Positions 1 through 6,874 of a stretch of DNA of 64,000 bases are shown here, piece by piece. Origin of the DNA: JAAZHD01 sp012510895 (GTDB taxonomy: Bacteria; Bacillota; Clostridia; Caldicoprobacterales; DTU083); contig JBMNJC010000009.1 of the NCBI GenBank assembly GCA_050951465.1, positions 1 through 64,000 on the forward strand. Reading direction: 5' to 3'. Under the pieces are notes generated by a model. That model did no database searches. It was not told the DNA's origin and was given only the letters and a program-made list of their open reading frames with translations. The position numbers and the translations under genes are program-made. Position 1 is the first letter of the stretch. Every line of letters starts with the position of its first letter.

Positions 1-254
1 AAGGTGCAGCTAAGATGTCCAGGCTTATCATATACAAAAAGAACGGTGGCAAAGTATATGATTTAGTAATGGCCCAAAAGAGAAAACATGAAATTGAGAG
101 ACGGGAAATGCAAGATCAGTTAGTCAAAGAGATGAGAAAATTATCAGAAAGTAAGTATGCAAATTCATGGAATAGCAAACCTACTGTAATAACTACAGGT
201 AAGAAGACTGCGCTTTATAATGAGCTTAGGAGTATAGCTGGGATACGATATTAG
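1..254 (+). CDS. ISLre2 (UPF0236) transposase, C-terminal end, partial
   Basis: The reading frame is open from the window edge to the TAG at 252-254. It encodes the basic C-terminal tail of a UPF0236-type transposase, ending in ...RSIAGIRY. The 5' part is cut off by the window start, so no start codon can be assigned; the ATG at 15 is internal. The protein matches the 3' part of the transposase at 11181-12518. There the same residues are followed, after ...LSESK, by an inserted IS instead of the YANSWNS... ending seen here. This copy therefore supplies the intact C-terminus. Confidence 0.85.
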   Translation, partial: GAAKMSRLIIYKKNGGKVYDLVMAQKRKHEIERREMQDQLVKEMRKLSESKYANSWNSKPTVITTGKKTALYNELRSIAGIRY

Positions 255-594
255 GTATAGGAGGATAGGCTCACCGCCCTTATGCCGCGAAAGCCTCTTG
301 AACATGGAGAAACAGGGTGTGTTAGGCTGGTTTGCCGGAGTATAATCCCTCCAGGGCTTTTCTGCTGTTCTGTAGAGGTAAATTGCTCTTCAAATGTCTA
401 AATCCTTAGAGACACCATGTCAAGAGGACCGTGGAATAAATACGGCTTTATAGTATAATGGTAAAGGTTTGTTCTTCTTATGAGATTAAAATGGAGTCAA
501 ACAGAATATTTGATTAACTAAAATAATTGTGTTGTGATTCAAAATATCTTAAGGGCTGCTATTCTTCTTTTCCCTACTGTAAATTGACTCTATC
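255..594 (+). other. Structured non-coding 3' tail of ISLre2, copy 1
   Basis: This is a 340-base stretch between the transposase stop and the right inverted repeat, with no convincing reading frame. It can fold. 294-307 (CCTCTTGAACATGG) pairs with 415-427 (CCATGTCAAGAGG), a 13-bp stem with one bulged base. A smaller hairpin, 334-340 with 349-357 (GCCGGAG / CTCCAGGGC), sits inside the loop. The right terminal repeat is at about 571-594. The same tail is present in copy 2 at 14258-14597. Its function is unknown. Confidence 0.55.
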
Positions 595-1013
595 AAACGG
601 TATCTTGTGAGTGACTTTAATTCACGAACATGATAAGATGACTGTGAGTAGGGCTTTAAGCATTCCGTCCTAAGCATAGTCACAATAGAGTGGGCATCAA
701 CCCGATCCGTTTTCGTCTTTCTAAGGCTTAGACTTTTTCTGTAAAGATTGGTATGTAACGGATTGATTACCGTGGTGTGGAGACCTTTGGAAATCAAGAA
801 CTCTAGAAGATTATCGCTGTAGTGACCGGTAGCTTCCAGTCCTACTTTTATATTGGATAAATCTGCAGAGCAGGCTTCCAGCTTTTCAAAAAGATCATTA
901 AAACCAATGCGGTTGTTAGGGATGGTGAATGGCTCAAAGAGGCTCATACCATCAGAATCAGTAACCAGGCAATCGTGCTTGTCCTTGGCAACATCAATGC
1001 CAGCATAAATCAT
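595..1013 (-). pseudogene. IS110-family transposase, N-terminal fragment
   Basis: The gene reads leftwards from an ATG at 1013 preceded by AAAGGAG. It starts MIYAGIDVAKDKHDCLV, the DEDD/RuvC-like N-terminal catalytic motif of IS110 transposases, followed by VGLEATGHYSDN and KTDRVDAHSI. After ...ELKSLTRYR the frame runs into the ISLre2 right end (594) and stops at 549. About 140 residues remain of a family usually near 400, and the serine-containing C-terminal domain is missing. It is a different IS110 lineage from the two complete copies at 3902 and 53977. It must be inactive. Confidence 0.88.
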
Positions 1014-1277
1014 AGCAGTTACTCCTTTGTGCGATATATTTGACACTGCTTAATTCCACAGACCAGTTTGTCGAATGTAACCTCGTGCTAAATGAAACGT
1101 CATGCGTTATCCAACTAATTACCAATTGAACAAACGGCTGTGGTTATACCCTTTCTGAAAACGTCATGCGTTAGGAGTGTGAGACTAATCCACAGCGTCT
1201 GTATAAATTATAGCATTCCATCCTTGGAGAGGGATGTAAATAACTACTACTATATAATACGAGGAGTATTTATTACA
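1014..1277. other. Former IS110 upstream end and rbgA leader
   Basis: No gene is visible here. The stretch holds an imperfect inverted repeat (CCACAG...AGTTTGT at about 1056-1073, against ACAAACggCTGTGG at about 1130-1143). It also holds a direct repeat AAACGTCATGCGTTA at about 1095-1109 and 1159-1173. The first repeat lies upstream of the truncated IS110 gene, where IS110-group elements carry their guide-RNA region, so it may be what is left of that. The outer boundary of this IS110 element cannot be fixed. The last 70 bases form the leader of rbgA. Confidence 0.4.
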
Positions 1278-2120
1278 TTGAGCATAAATTGGTATCCTGG
1301 TCATATGGTAAAAGCAAAGCGTATGATCAGTGAAAACTTGAAATTGGTAGATATGGTTATTGAAATTCTTGATGCCAGAATTCCAGCAAGCAGTACTAAT
1401 CCTGATTTTCAAAGACTATTTGAAAACAAAATACGTTTGGTTTTATTAAATAAGTATGACTATTCTGATCCGGAGAAAACTCAACTTTGGATAAAAGAGT
1501 ACAAGAATCAAAATATTACTGCTCTTCCTATCAATTCATTAAATAAGAATGATATCAATCAAACAAAAAAAATTCTTTTAGATTTAGCAAGAAAAATGCA
1601 GAAAGAATATAAGGAAAGTAAAGGGATTAATAAGACAATTCGAGCTATGGTGGTCGGCATACCTAATGTAGGGAAATCTACCTTTATCAATGGTATTGCA
1701 GGCCGTACCAAAGCAAAAACTGGAGCTAAACCCGGAATTACTAGAAACAAGCAATGGGTAAAAGTAAATTCTAACTTTGAGCTTATGGATACACCCGGCC
1801 TTTTATGGCCTAAACTGGATGGAAAAAAAACAGGGCTTCATCTGGCATATACTGGTTCCATTAAAGAAGAGATTTTGGATCTATATGAGATTGTTTGTCA
1901 ATTTCTTGAAGATATTAGTAAACTATATCCTCAATTTTTAATAGATCGTTATAATTTGAAAGAATTGAATAGAAAAGGACATGTTCTGCTTACAGATATT
2001 GCAATAAAGAGAAATTGGCTGAAGTCAGGAGGAGTGCCAGATCTGGATAGAACAGCAAAACAAATATTGGATGAATATCAGACTGGTTTGTTAGGACCCA
2101 TCACTCTTGAAATTCCATAA
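1278..2120 (+). CDS. rbgA: Ribosome biogenesis GTPase RbgA (YlqF)
   Basis: RbgA is a circularly permuted GTPase that acts late in assembly of the 50S ribosomal subunit. The permuted order is visible: the G4 motif NKYD (residues 58-61) comes before the P-loop GIPNVGKST (127-135) and DTPG (171-174). The N-terminal INWYPGHMVKA signature is typical of the family. The protein is 280 aa if it starts at the TTG at 1278, which has GAGGAG 11 bases upstream. The frame stays open to 1140, but those extra 46 residues do not look like the family. In Bacillus rnhB follows directly; here two IS elements (2165-3830 and 3902-6050) separate them, so the old operon is split. Confidence 0.93.
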   Translation: MSINWYPGHMVKAKRMISENLKLVDMVIEILDARIPASSTNPDFQRLFENKIRLVLLNKYDYSDPEKTQLWIKEYKNQNITALPINSLNKNDINQTKKILLDLARKMQKEYKESKGINKTIRAMVVGIPNVGKSTFINGIAGRTKAKTGAKPGITRNKQWVKVNSNFELMDTPGLLWPKLDGKKTGLHLAYTGSIKEEILDLYEIVCQFLEDISKLYPQFLIDRYNLKELNRKGHVLLTDIAIKRNWLKSGGVPDLDRTAKQILDEYQTGLLGPITLEIP

Positions 2121-2164
2121 ACCGCTTTAACTATAAACCTGAACATTATACATCTAAAAATTAG

Positions 2165-3830
2165 TTAGTTTCCATTGAAAAAGTCATACTTTAAAATACT
2201 ACACTACTTTTATTGTAGTAAGCGGATATATAATGTGGTAATATCGATTACCTTAACCCCAATTATGATTTAAAACTCCCTTTTAACTCTTATATATCAT
2301 AATTGGGCCAGTTTCCATAGGTTGTGGGCCATAATACCCATGGCAATCCAGGATTTAGAGCCAGAAGTACCCCGTGATAGAATTCGGTTGAGGCCACGAC
2401 ACCTTTTAAGCATACTGATGGTAGCCTCACTACCTGCCCTGAACCGTTGAAGCCTTTTAAACCAGAAAGCGGATTCAAGCTCTTTGCGTGCTTTGCTCTT
2501 TTTTCCCCGCTTTGGCATGCTGACACGTTTTACCCCGAGGGTATGAAGTTTGTCTTCATTGTCTTTGCTGTAAAAACCTCTGTCAGTGGCAACTTCCTTT
2601 GGAGTACGTCCAATATTGCTCTGATGTCCTTTCACAGCATCGATAAGCAGTGACTCATCAGAAGGGTTTCCCTCGTAAACTTCATAATGGGTTATTACTC
2701 CTTCTTCTGATTCTGCGATGAGCACTTTGCGGCCGAACTCCGTTGGAGATTTAATTTTACCTTTTTTAATTGGCCGGGCACCTGGATCAAAAACGCTGAC
2801 TATCCGATCCTTTAAATTGAGGTTGCCCTTATTGACTTCCTCGGTCTGCTCAATAATCTTATCGGCAATCTGGATCATACCGGACAGTTCGTCGATAAGT
2901 TTTTGAGCCTCATCTTTGATCTTTATGCCCGTTACTTGTTTAGCCCTGGCCAAGGCTTTTTTAGCATCTGCAACAGTATGCCTGGCAACTTCAGCTATCT
3001 GGCCGGTTATCTCACGTATTTCATGGAATTTTTCTTGTGTCCGGCGCTTTGAGGTTTTGGCGATTGCCAGTATCTTCTTTTTGATGCTTCTGCCTCGGTT
3101 ACGGATTTTACCTGCTGCATCATTGGCTGCTTCAGCAATCCTGTTGACAGTACGGGTAATGACCCGGACACAATCTTCAAGCAGCTCAGCATCTGTAGGA
3201 TAATGGATGTTTGACTCAGCGACAGTGGTATCGATTCTTACCTTCCGGGCTTTTATCTTCTTCTCTTCCACTGCCTTGGTGATGATAATCTTATTGAGTT
3301 TGTCAAGGGTATCATTACCAAAGAGTTTAGTCAGTTTGCAAAGAGTCGAACCATCCGGAACCCTGGCATCCAGGGGGATATGGCAGAACCTTCTCCATTT
3401 GATGCTATCGGAAACCTGCTGATGTAATTCTTCGTAGCTGAGGGAATACATATGCTTGAGGTACATCATCCGTATATATACCTGTAATGGAGTAGATGGC
3501 CTGCCATGCTTCTTATGGAAGTACTCGATGAACGGCTGTACTATCTTTTCGTCATTAAGATATTTGTCGATGATTGAAAGCTCATCATCCAACACTGTTA
3601 ATTCTTCTGGTATTAGGTAGTCAGCTAAGGAAATCTGTTGATTATCGAATTTTAACATTTTTCTATCCTCCCGGCAGGATTTGCCCAACGGGAAGTCGAA
3701 TATATCTATTGATCCCGTTGGGTGTTGAGTTTGTATTTGTGATTATTTACTAATTCGACATTCAAACGGGGGTTCCTTTTGGTTTGGTAAAATTTACAAT
3801 TAAAGTTTAGACTTTTTCAATGAGAACTAG
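2165..3830 (-). mobile_element. DDE-type insertion sequence (IS1182/ISNCY-like)
   Basis: The element is about 1.67 kb with one minus-strand transposase. The ends form an imperfect inverted repeat: the left end at about 2165-2185 contains CATTGAAAAAGTC and the right end at about 3810-3830 contains GACTTTTTCAATG. About 18 of 21 positions match. No clean target duplication could be read, so the ends may be off by a few bases. The 5' leader of the transposase (3659-3830) has a perfect 10-bp inverted repeat, 3684-3693 with 3713-3722 (CCCAACGGGA / TCCCGTTGGG), a possible brake on read-through expression. The element sits 45 bases past rbgA. Confidence 0.8.
2297..3658 (-). CDS. DDE transposase with DUF772-type N-terminus
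   Basis: This transposase cuts and joins the ends of the surrounding element. The protein is 453 aa, starting at MLKFDNQQISLADY, with GGGAGG a few bases before the ATG. The frame is open for ten more codons upstream (to 3688), but the ribosome site favours 3658. The N-terminal half (...GRPSTPLQVYIRMMYLKHM) is the DUF772/InsH-like domain. Candidate catalytic acids are in RIDTTVAESNIHYPTD, VATDRGFYSKDN and GSEATISMLKR. A lysine- and alanine-rich helical insert lies between the first two. No frameshift is visible, so it may be active. Confidence 0.85.
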   Translation of the reverse strand: MLKFDNQQISLADYLIPEELTVLDDELSIIDKYLNDEKIVQPFIEYFHKKHGRPSTPLQVYIRMMYLKHMYSLSYEELHQQVSDSIKWRRFCHIPLDARVPDGSTLCKLTKLFGNDTLDKLNKIIITKAVEEKKIKARKVRIDTTVAESNIHYPTDAELLEDCVRVITRTVNRIAEAANDAAGKIRNRGRSIKKKILAIAKTSKRRTQEKFHEIREITGQIAEVARHTVADAKKALARAKQVTGIKIKDEAQKLIDELSGMIQIADKIIEQTEEVNKGNLNLKDRIVSVFDPGARPIKKGKIKSPTEFGRKVLIAESEEGVITHYEVYEGNPSDESLLIDAVKGHQSNIGRTPKEVATDRGFYSKDNEDKLHTLGVKRVSMPKRGKKSKARKELESAFWFKRLQRFRAGSEATISMLKRCRGLNRILSRGTSGSKSWIAMGIMAHNLWKLAQL

Positions 3831-4029
3831 TTAAGACTTTCATTTTTTATTTTAATAGAAGGAGATTTTGCAAAAATATAGAATTGGTTTTATGTAAAGG
3901 TGAAAGGAGCATTCCTGTAATGATCTTTGTTGAACTTTGAAAAAAGAAGACCGTTCCTGTAGAATAAAATTGTGGTGGTCAACTGACAAGTAAAACTTCC
4001 ACAATAAATAATACAGGGGGGCCTTCAAT

Positions 4030-5313
4030 ATGAAGTATAACCAAAATTTAAAAATCATGCAAGTTACAGATAGTACCTTGGTAATTGGGGTAGACATTGC
4101 CAAGAAAAAGCACTACGCACGAGCGTTTGACTGGCGCGGCATAGAACTTGATAAGACAATTAGCTTCAAGTCAACCTACCAGGGTTTCAAGAGTTTTGAA
4201 GAGTGGGCAAATGAGGTTGCTGCCAAGTACTGCAAGGACAAAGTCATAGTTGGGTTGGAACCAACAGGTCATTACTGGTACACATTTGCTCAGGAAATTC
4301 TGACGCAAGGGTATATGGTGGTACAGGAGAATCCATACCACGTAAAGAAAGCGAAAGAATTAGATGACAATTCGCCAAGCAAAAGCGATCGTAAAGATCC
4401 CAAGACCATCGCTATGCTTGTGAAGGACGGCAGATACCAGATACCATACATGCCACAAGGTCTCTTCGCAGAGCTTAGGAAAGCCAACAATCTGCGGGAG
4501 GAATGGCTGGTGAAATCATGGACTGTTAAGAATAAAGTTCAGAGATGGATAGACACATACAATCCAGAGTTTACAGACGTATTTAAAAGCTGGGAAGGAA
4601 AAGCCGCTCTACTGACATTAAGAGAGATGCCGCTTCCCGGCATGATTACAAAACTGCCGGCAGAGGATATTGTAAGCATCTGGAGAACAGAGGTAAAGCG
4701 GGCTGTAGGGCTGAAGCGGGCTCAGGAGCTGAAGGAAGCAACCATGTATAGCGTTGGAGTCAAAGAGGGCACGGAAATGGCACTCTACGAGATTCGTCTG
4801 CTGATGAAGGAGTACCATGAGGTCCAAAACATCCTTGAGGGTATTGAGGCTCGGTTGGAAGAGTTGGTCTTAACTATTCCAGGTGCGGCAAGGCTGCTGG
4901 AGATCAAGGGTATTGGGATAAAGACGGCAGCAGGTTTCCTGGCAGAGATCGGTGATATAAATCGGTTTAGTCATCCAAAACAGATTATCAAACTAGCCGG
5001 ATTGAATCTCCGCGAGAATAGCTCGGGAACGCATAAGGGGCTGACGACCATTACCAAAAGGGGACGCAGCAGGTTACGGGCCATACTGTTCAGGGCGATG
5101 CTTCCGCTTGTAGCCAAGAACGCTGAATTCAATGCCCTGCATAAGCATTACACAACCAGGAAAGAAAATCCGATAAAGAAGAAGCAATCTTTAATAGCGC
5201 TATGCAGTCGATTCATTAGAATTGCCTATACGCTTATCACTAGGAATGTAGAATACAACCCGGTAAAAGCGCTAGGGGGCATTGTCCTTGCTGATACCCC
5301 CTTGGCAGCATAG
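4030..5313 (+). CDS. IS110-family transposase (DEDD plus serine), copy A
   Basis: This is a recombinase of the IS110 family, which excises the element as a circle and reinserts it under RNA guidance. It is 427 aa, identical to the protein at 54105-55388. The N-terminal RuvC-like DEDD domain shows VIGVDIAKKKHYA, VGLEPTGHYW and SDRKDPKTIAML. The C-terminal Transposase_20 domain shows an HhH-like LEIKGIGIKTAAGFLAEIGD and a SSGTHKG segment that should hold the catalytic serine. The start ATG follows GGGGGG. The left end contains a weak promoter-like TTTGAA-N18-TAGAAT. The gene is intact, and the two near-identical copies suggest recent movement. Confidence 0.93.
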   Translation: MKYNQNLKIMQVTDSTLVIGVDIAKKKHYARAFDWRGIELDKTISFKSTYQGFKSFEEWANEVAAKYCKDKVIVGLEPTGHYWYTFAQEILTQGYMVVQENPYHVKKAKELDDNSPSKSDRKDPKTIAMLVKDGRYQIPYMPQGLFAELRKANNLREEWLVKSWTVKNKVQRWIDTYNPEFTDVFKSWEGKAALLTLREMPLPGMITKLPAEDIVSIWRTEVKRAVGLKRAQELKEATMYSVGVKEGTEMALYEIRLLMKEYHEVQNILEGIEARLEELVLTIPGAARLLEIKGIGIKTAAGFLAEIGDINRFSHPKQIIKLAGLNLRENSSGTHKGLTTITKRGRSRLRAILFRAMLPLVAKNAEFNALHKHYTTRKENPIKKKQSLIALCSRFIRIAYTLITRNVEYNPVKALGGIVLADTPLAA

Positions 5314-6050
5314 AATAGCTTTGCATATGGGTCACGGCCTGTCAGGAAGTCATTCCTGTGGGGTCGTCCCGCTGACAGGCCTACAGCGTGTGATAGCTCT
5401 GGTTGAGCGATGGGCATGGAGGCGGGGATGTGTACAGTGCATTGCTCATCGCCAGGTAATTCGATTGTATCACACGCTTTGCTCTTGGGTCATGCCCTTG
5501 GGTGGATCCTTGGGCCTTGAGCACAGGGACAGGAACGAAGAAGTATACAGGGATGTAATAAGTAAAAATTCGTTCTTTAACATCCGCAGATTTGCTCTGC
5601 GATAGAGGCAGGAATGCGTTTCACACACCTTGTGAACCTCTTGAGAACGGCCAATCAGGCGGATGATGAAGATAAGTATTCTTTAACAATTTCACGATAG
5701 CACCTTGAAAAAAGAGAGCTGATAGTCGGCAGGAATTTATTCCATGAGGGCGCATATGACGACCCAGTAAAGGAGCATGGCCGACATCCACCTCACGGAT
5801 AGGCAGAACGAAGGAATTTAGGCCACGAGCCAGCGAGACATGGGAGGGTATGCCACCTGAGTTTATGTGGAGTAATCAGGGCCAAAAATAAATGTAATAA
5901 GTACGCAGTTTATTTAAGGCACCTATTTTCCCATATTTCAGGCAACAAAGCATTGAAATGCGTTATATCCGTGAGTGGTTCTCTTAACAACAAAGTGAAA
6001 TCCTAAGATTGAGAGAGAATACGAGAGAAAATGAAAGATAATAGAGGGAG
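5314..6050 (+). ncRNA. Candidate bridge RNA region in the 3' tail of IS110 copy A
   Basis: This 737-base tail after the transposase has strong nested stems. They are 5336-5345 with 5372-5381 (GGCCTGTCAG / CTGACAGGCC), 5385-5395 with 5468-5478 (AGCGTGTGATA / TATCACACGCT), and inside the latter 5407-5415 with 5444-5452. A second fold at 5725-5785 is closed by GTCGGC / GCCGAC. Its loop contains AAAGGAGCAT (5769-5778), which equals bases 2-11 of the element's left end (3903-3912). IS110-family elements encode a bridge RNA (seekRNA) in a non-coding end, downstream of the gene in the IS1111 group. That identity is inferred here. A 107-codon open frame at 5282-5605 crosses these stems and is unlikely to be a gene. 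Confidence 0.55.
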
Positions 6051-6058
6051 AGAACTAT

Positions 6059-6829
6059 TTGGATTTAACTAATTTAACCATTTCCCAGGTAAAAAATCTT
6101 CTCCAGTATAAACATATTTCAAATACATTGTTGTCAGCTATGGAATCAGATAAAAGAAAAGGCATACAAAAGCTACTAGTGCGTTATTACCGCGAACAGG
6201 ATAAAACTCTTAAAAAACAAAAAAAGTCAGAAGTAATGCTATCAGAAGAGCGAAAACTATGGTCAATGGGTTATACATATCTTGCTGGTATAGATGAAGC
6301 TGGCAGAGGCCCATTGGCAGGTCCAGTAGTATCAGCATGCGTTATTCTGCCTAAAGATTGCGTTCTCATGGGAATAAATGACTCGAAAAAACTAACATCT
6401 AAAAAGAGAGAAGAGTATTTTAATGTTATAATGGAAAAAGCAGTATCTGTAGGCATTGGTATAGTGGATAACAATAGAATTGATAGAATTAATATTTACA
6501 ATGCAACAATTGAGGCCATGATACATGCTGTTAACAAATCCAAAATAAAACCTGACTTTCTGCTTTTAGATGCTATGAAATTAAATTCCATTCCTATACC
6601 ACAGAAATCTTTTATAGGCGGAGATGCGCGGTCTCAAACTATAGCAGCTGCTTCCATCATTGCAAAAGTCACCCGTGACAAGATAATGATTGATTTTGCA
6701 AAATTATATCCGGAATATGGTTTTGATAAGCATAAGGGATATGCAACAAAAATACATATTAATGCAATTAGGAAATACGGTTATACTCCAATTCATAGAA
6801 CAAGTTTTTTGACAAATATATTGTCATAA
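6059..6829 (+). CDS. rnhB: Ribonuclease HII
   Basis: RNase HII cuts the RNA strand of RNA-DNA hybrids and nicks 5' of single ribonucleotides left in DNA. The protein is 256 aa. The active-site signature GIDEAGRGPLAGPV gives D79 and E80; further acids are D171 (LLLDAMKL) and D207 (KVTRD). The 70-residue N-terminal extension is common in Firmicutes RnhB. The start is the TTG at 6059. Its ribosome site (GAGGGAG, 6044-6050) belongs to the right end of the inserted IS110 copy, so translation now depends on sequence the element brought. Before insertion the site would have been AAAGGTGAG. Confidence 0.94.
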   Translation: MDLTNLTISQVKNLLQYKHISNTLLSAMESDKRKGIQKLLVRYYREQDKTLKKQKKSEVMLSEERKLWSMGYTYLAGIDEAGRGPLAGPVVSACVILPKDCVLMGINDSKKLTSKKREEYFNVIMEKAVSVGIGIVDNNRIDRINIYNATIEAMIHAVNKSKIKPDFLLLDAMKLNSIPIPQKSFIGGDARSQTIAAASIIAKVTRDKIMIDFAKLYPEYGFDKHKGYATKIHINAIRKYGYTPIHRTSFLTNILS

Positions 6830-6874
6830 TGTATATCATTCAAAGCTTTAAAAGAAAGGAAAAAATGATGCTAT

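Larger units (their letters stand above)
1..594 (+). mobile_element. ISLre2-family element, copy 1 (right part only)
   Basis: This is the right-hand portion of an ISLre2 (UPF0236) insertion sequence; its left part lies outside the window. Bases 1-157 match 12361-12517 and bases 152-594 match 14155-14597 of the second copy; I noticed one difference, g versus a in the tail. The right end is set where the two copies diverge, after CTCTATC at 594. It inserted in the middle of an IS110-type transposase gene, which resumes at 595. Because copy 2 is itself interrupted, this copy shows what the undamaged 3' part of the element looks like. Confidence 0.88.
3902..6050 (+). mobile_element. IS110-family element, copy A, inserted in the rnhB ribosome-binding site
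   Basis: The ends were fixed by comparison with the second copy at 53977-56125. Identity starts at GAAAGGAGCATTCC and ends at ...ATAGAGGGAG, 2149 bp in both. I noticed two base differences, at 4173 (silent) and 5757. There are no terminal inverted repeats and no long target duplication, as usual for IS110. The layout is a 128-bp left end, a 427-aa transposase and a 737-bp non-coding right tail. The left flank ends ...TAAAGGT and the right flank starts AGAACTATTTGG, so the empty site would read about TAAAGGTGAG-AGAACTATTTG. The insertion point is thus inside the Shine-Dalgarno of rnhB. Confidence 0.9.

Noticed and set aside
1140..1277. N-terminal extension of RbgA
   Set aside because: 46 residues without similarity to the family and no ribosome site at the first ATG; the TTG at 1278 with GAGGAG begins exactly at the conserved NWYPGHM region.
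2916..3203. Open frames on the + strand inside the minus-strand transposase genes
   Set aside because: They are antisense shadows with no ribosome sites or recognisable domains; the same holds for 13014-13788 and 44185-44409.
5282..5605. 107-codon open frame after the IS110 transposase, also at 55357-55680
   Set aside because: It crosses the stem-loops of the tail, has no family features and exists in both copies only because the copies are identical; a structured RNA explains the region better.
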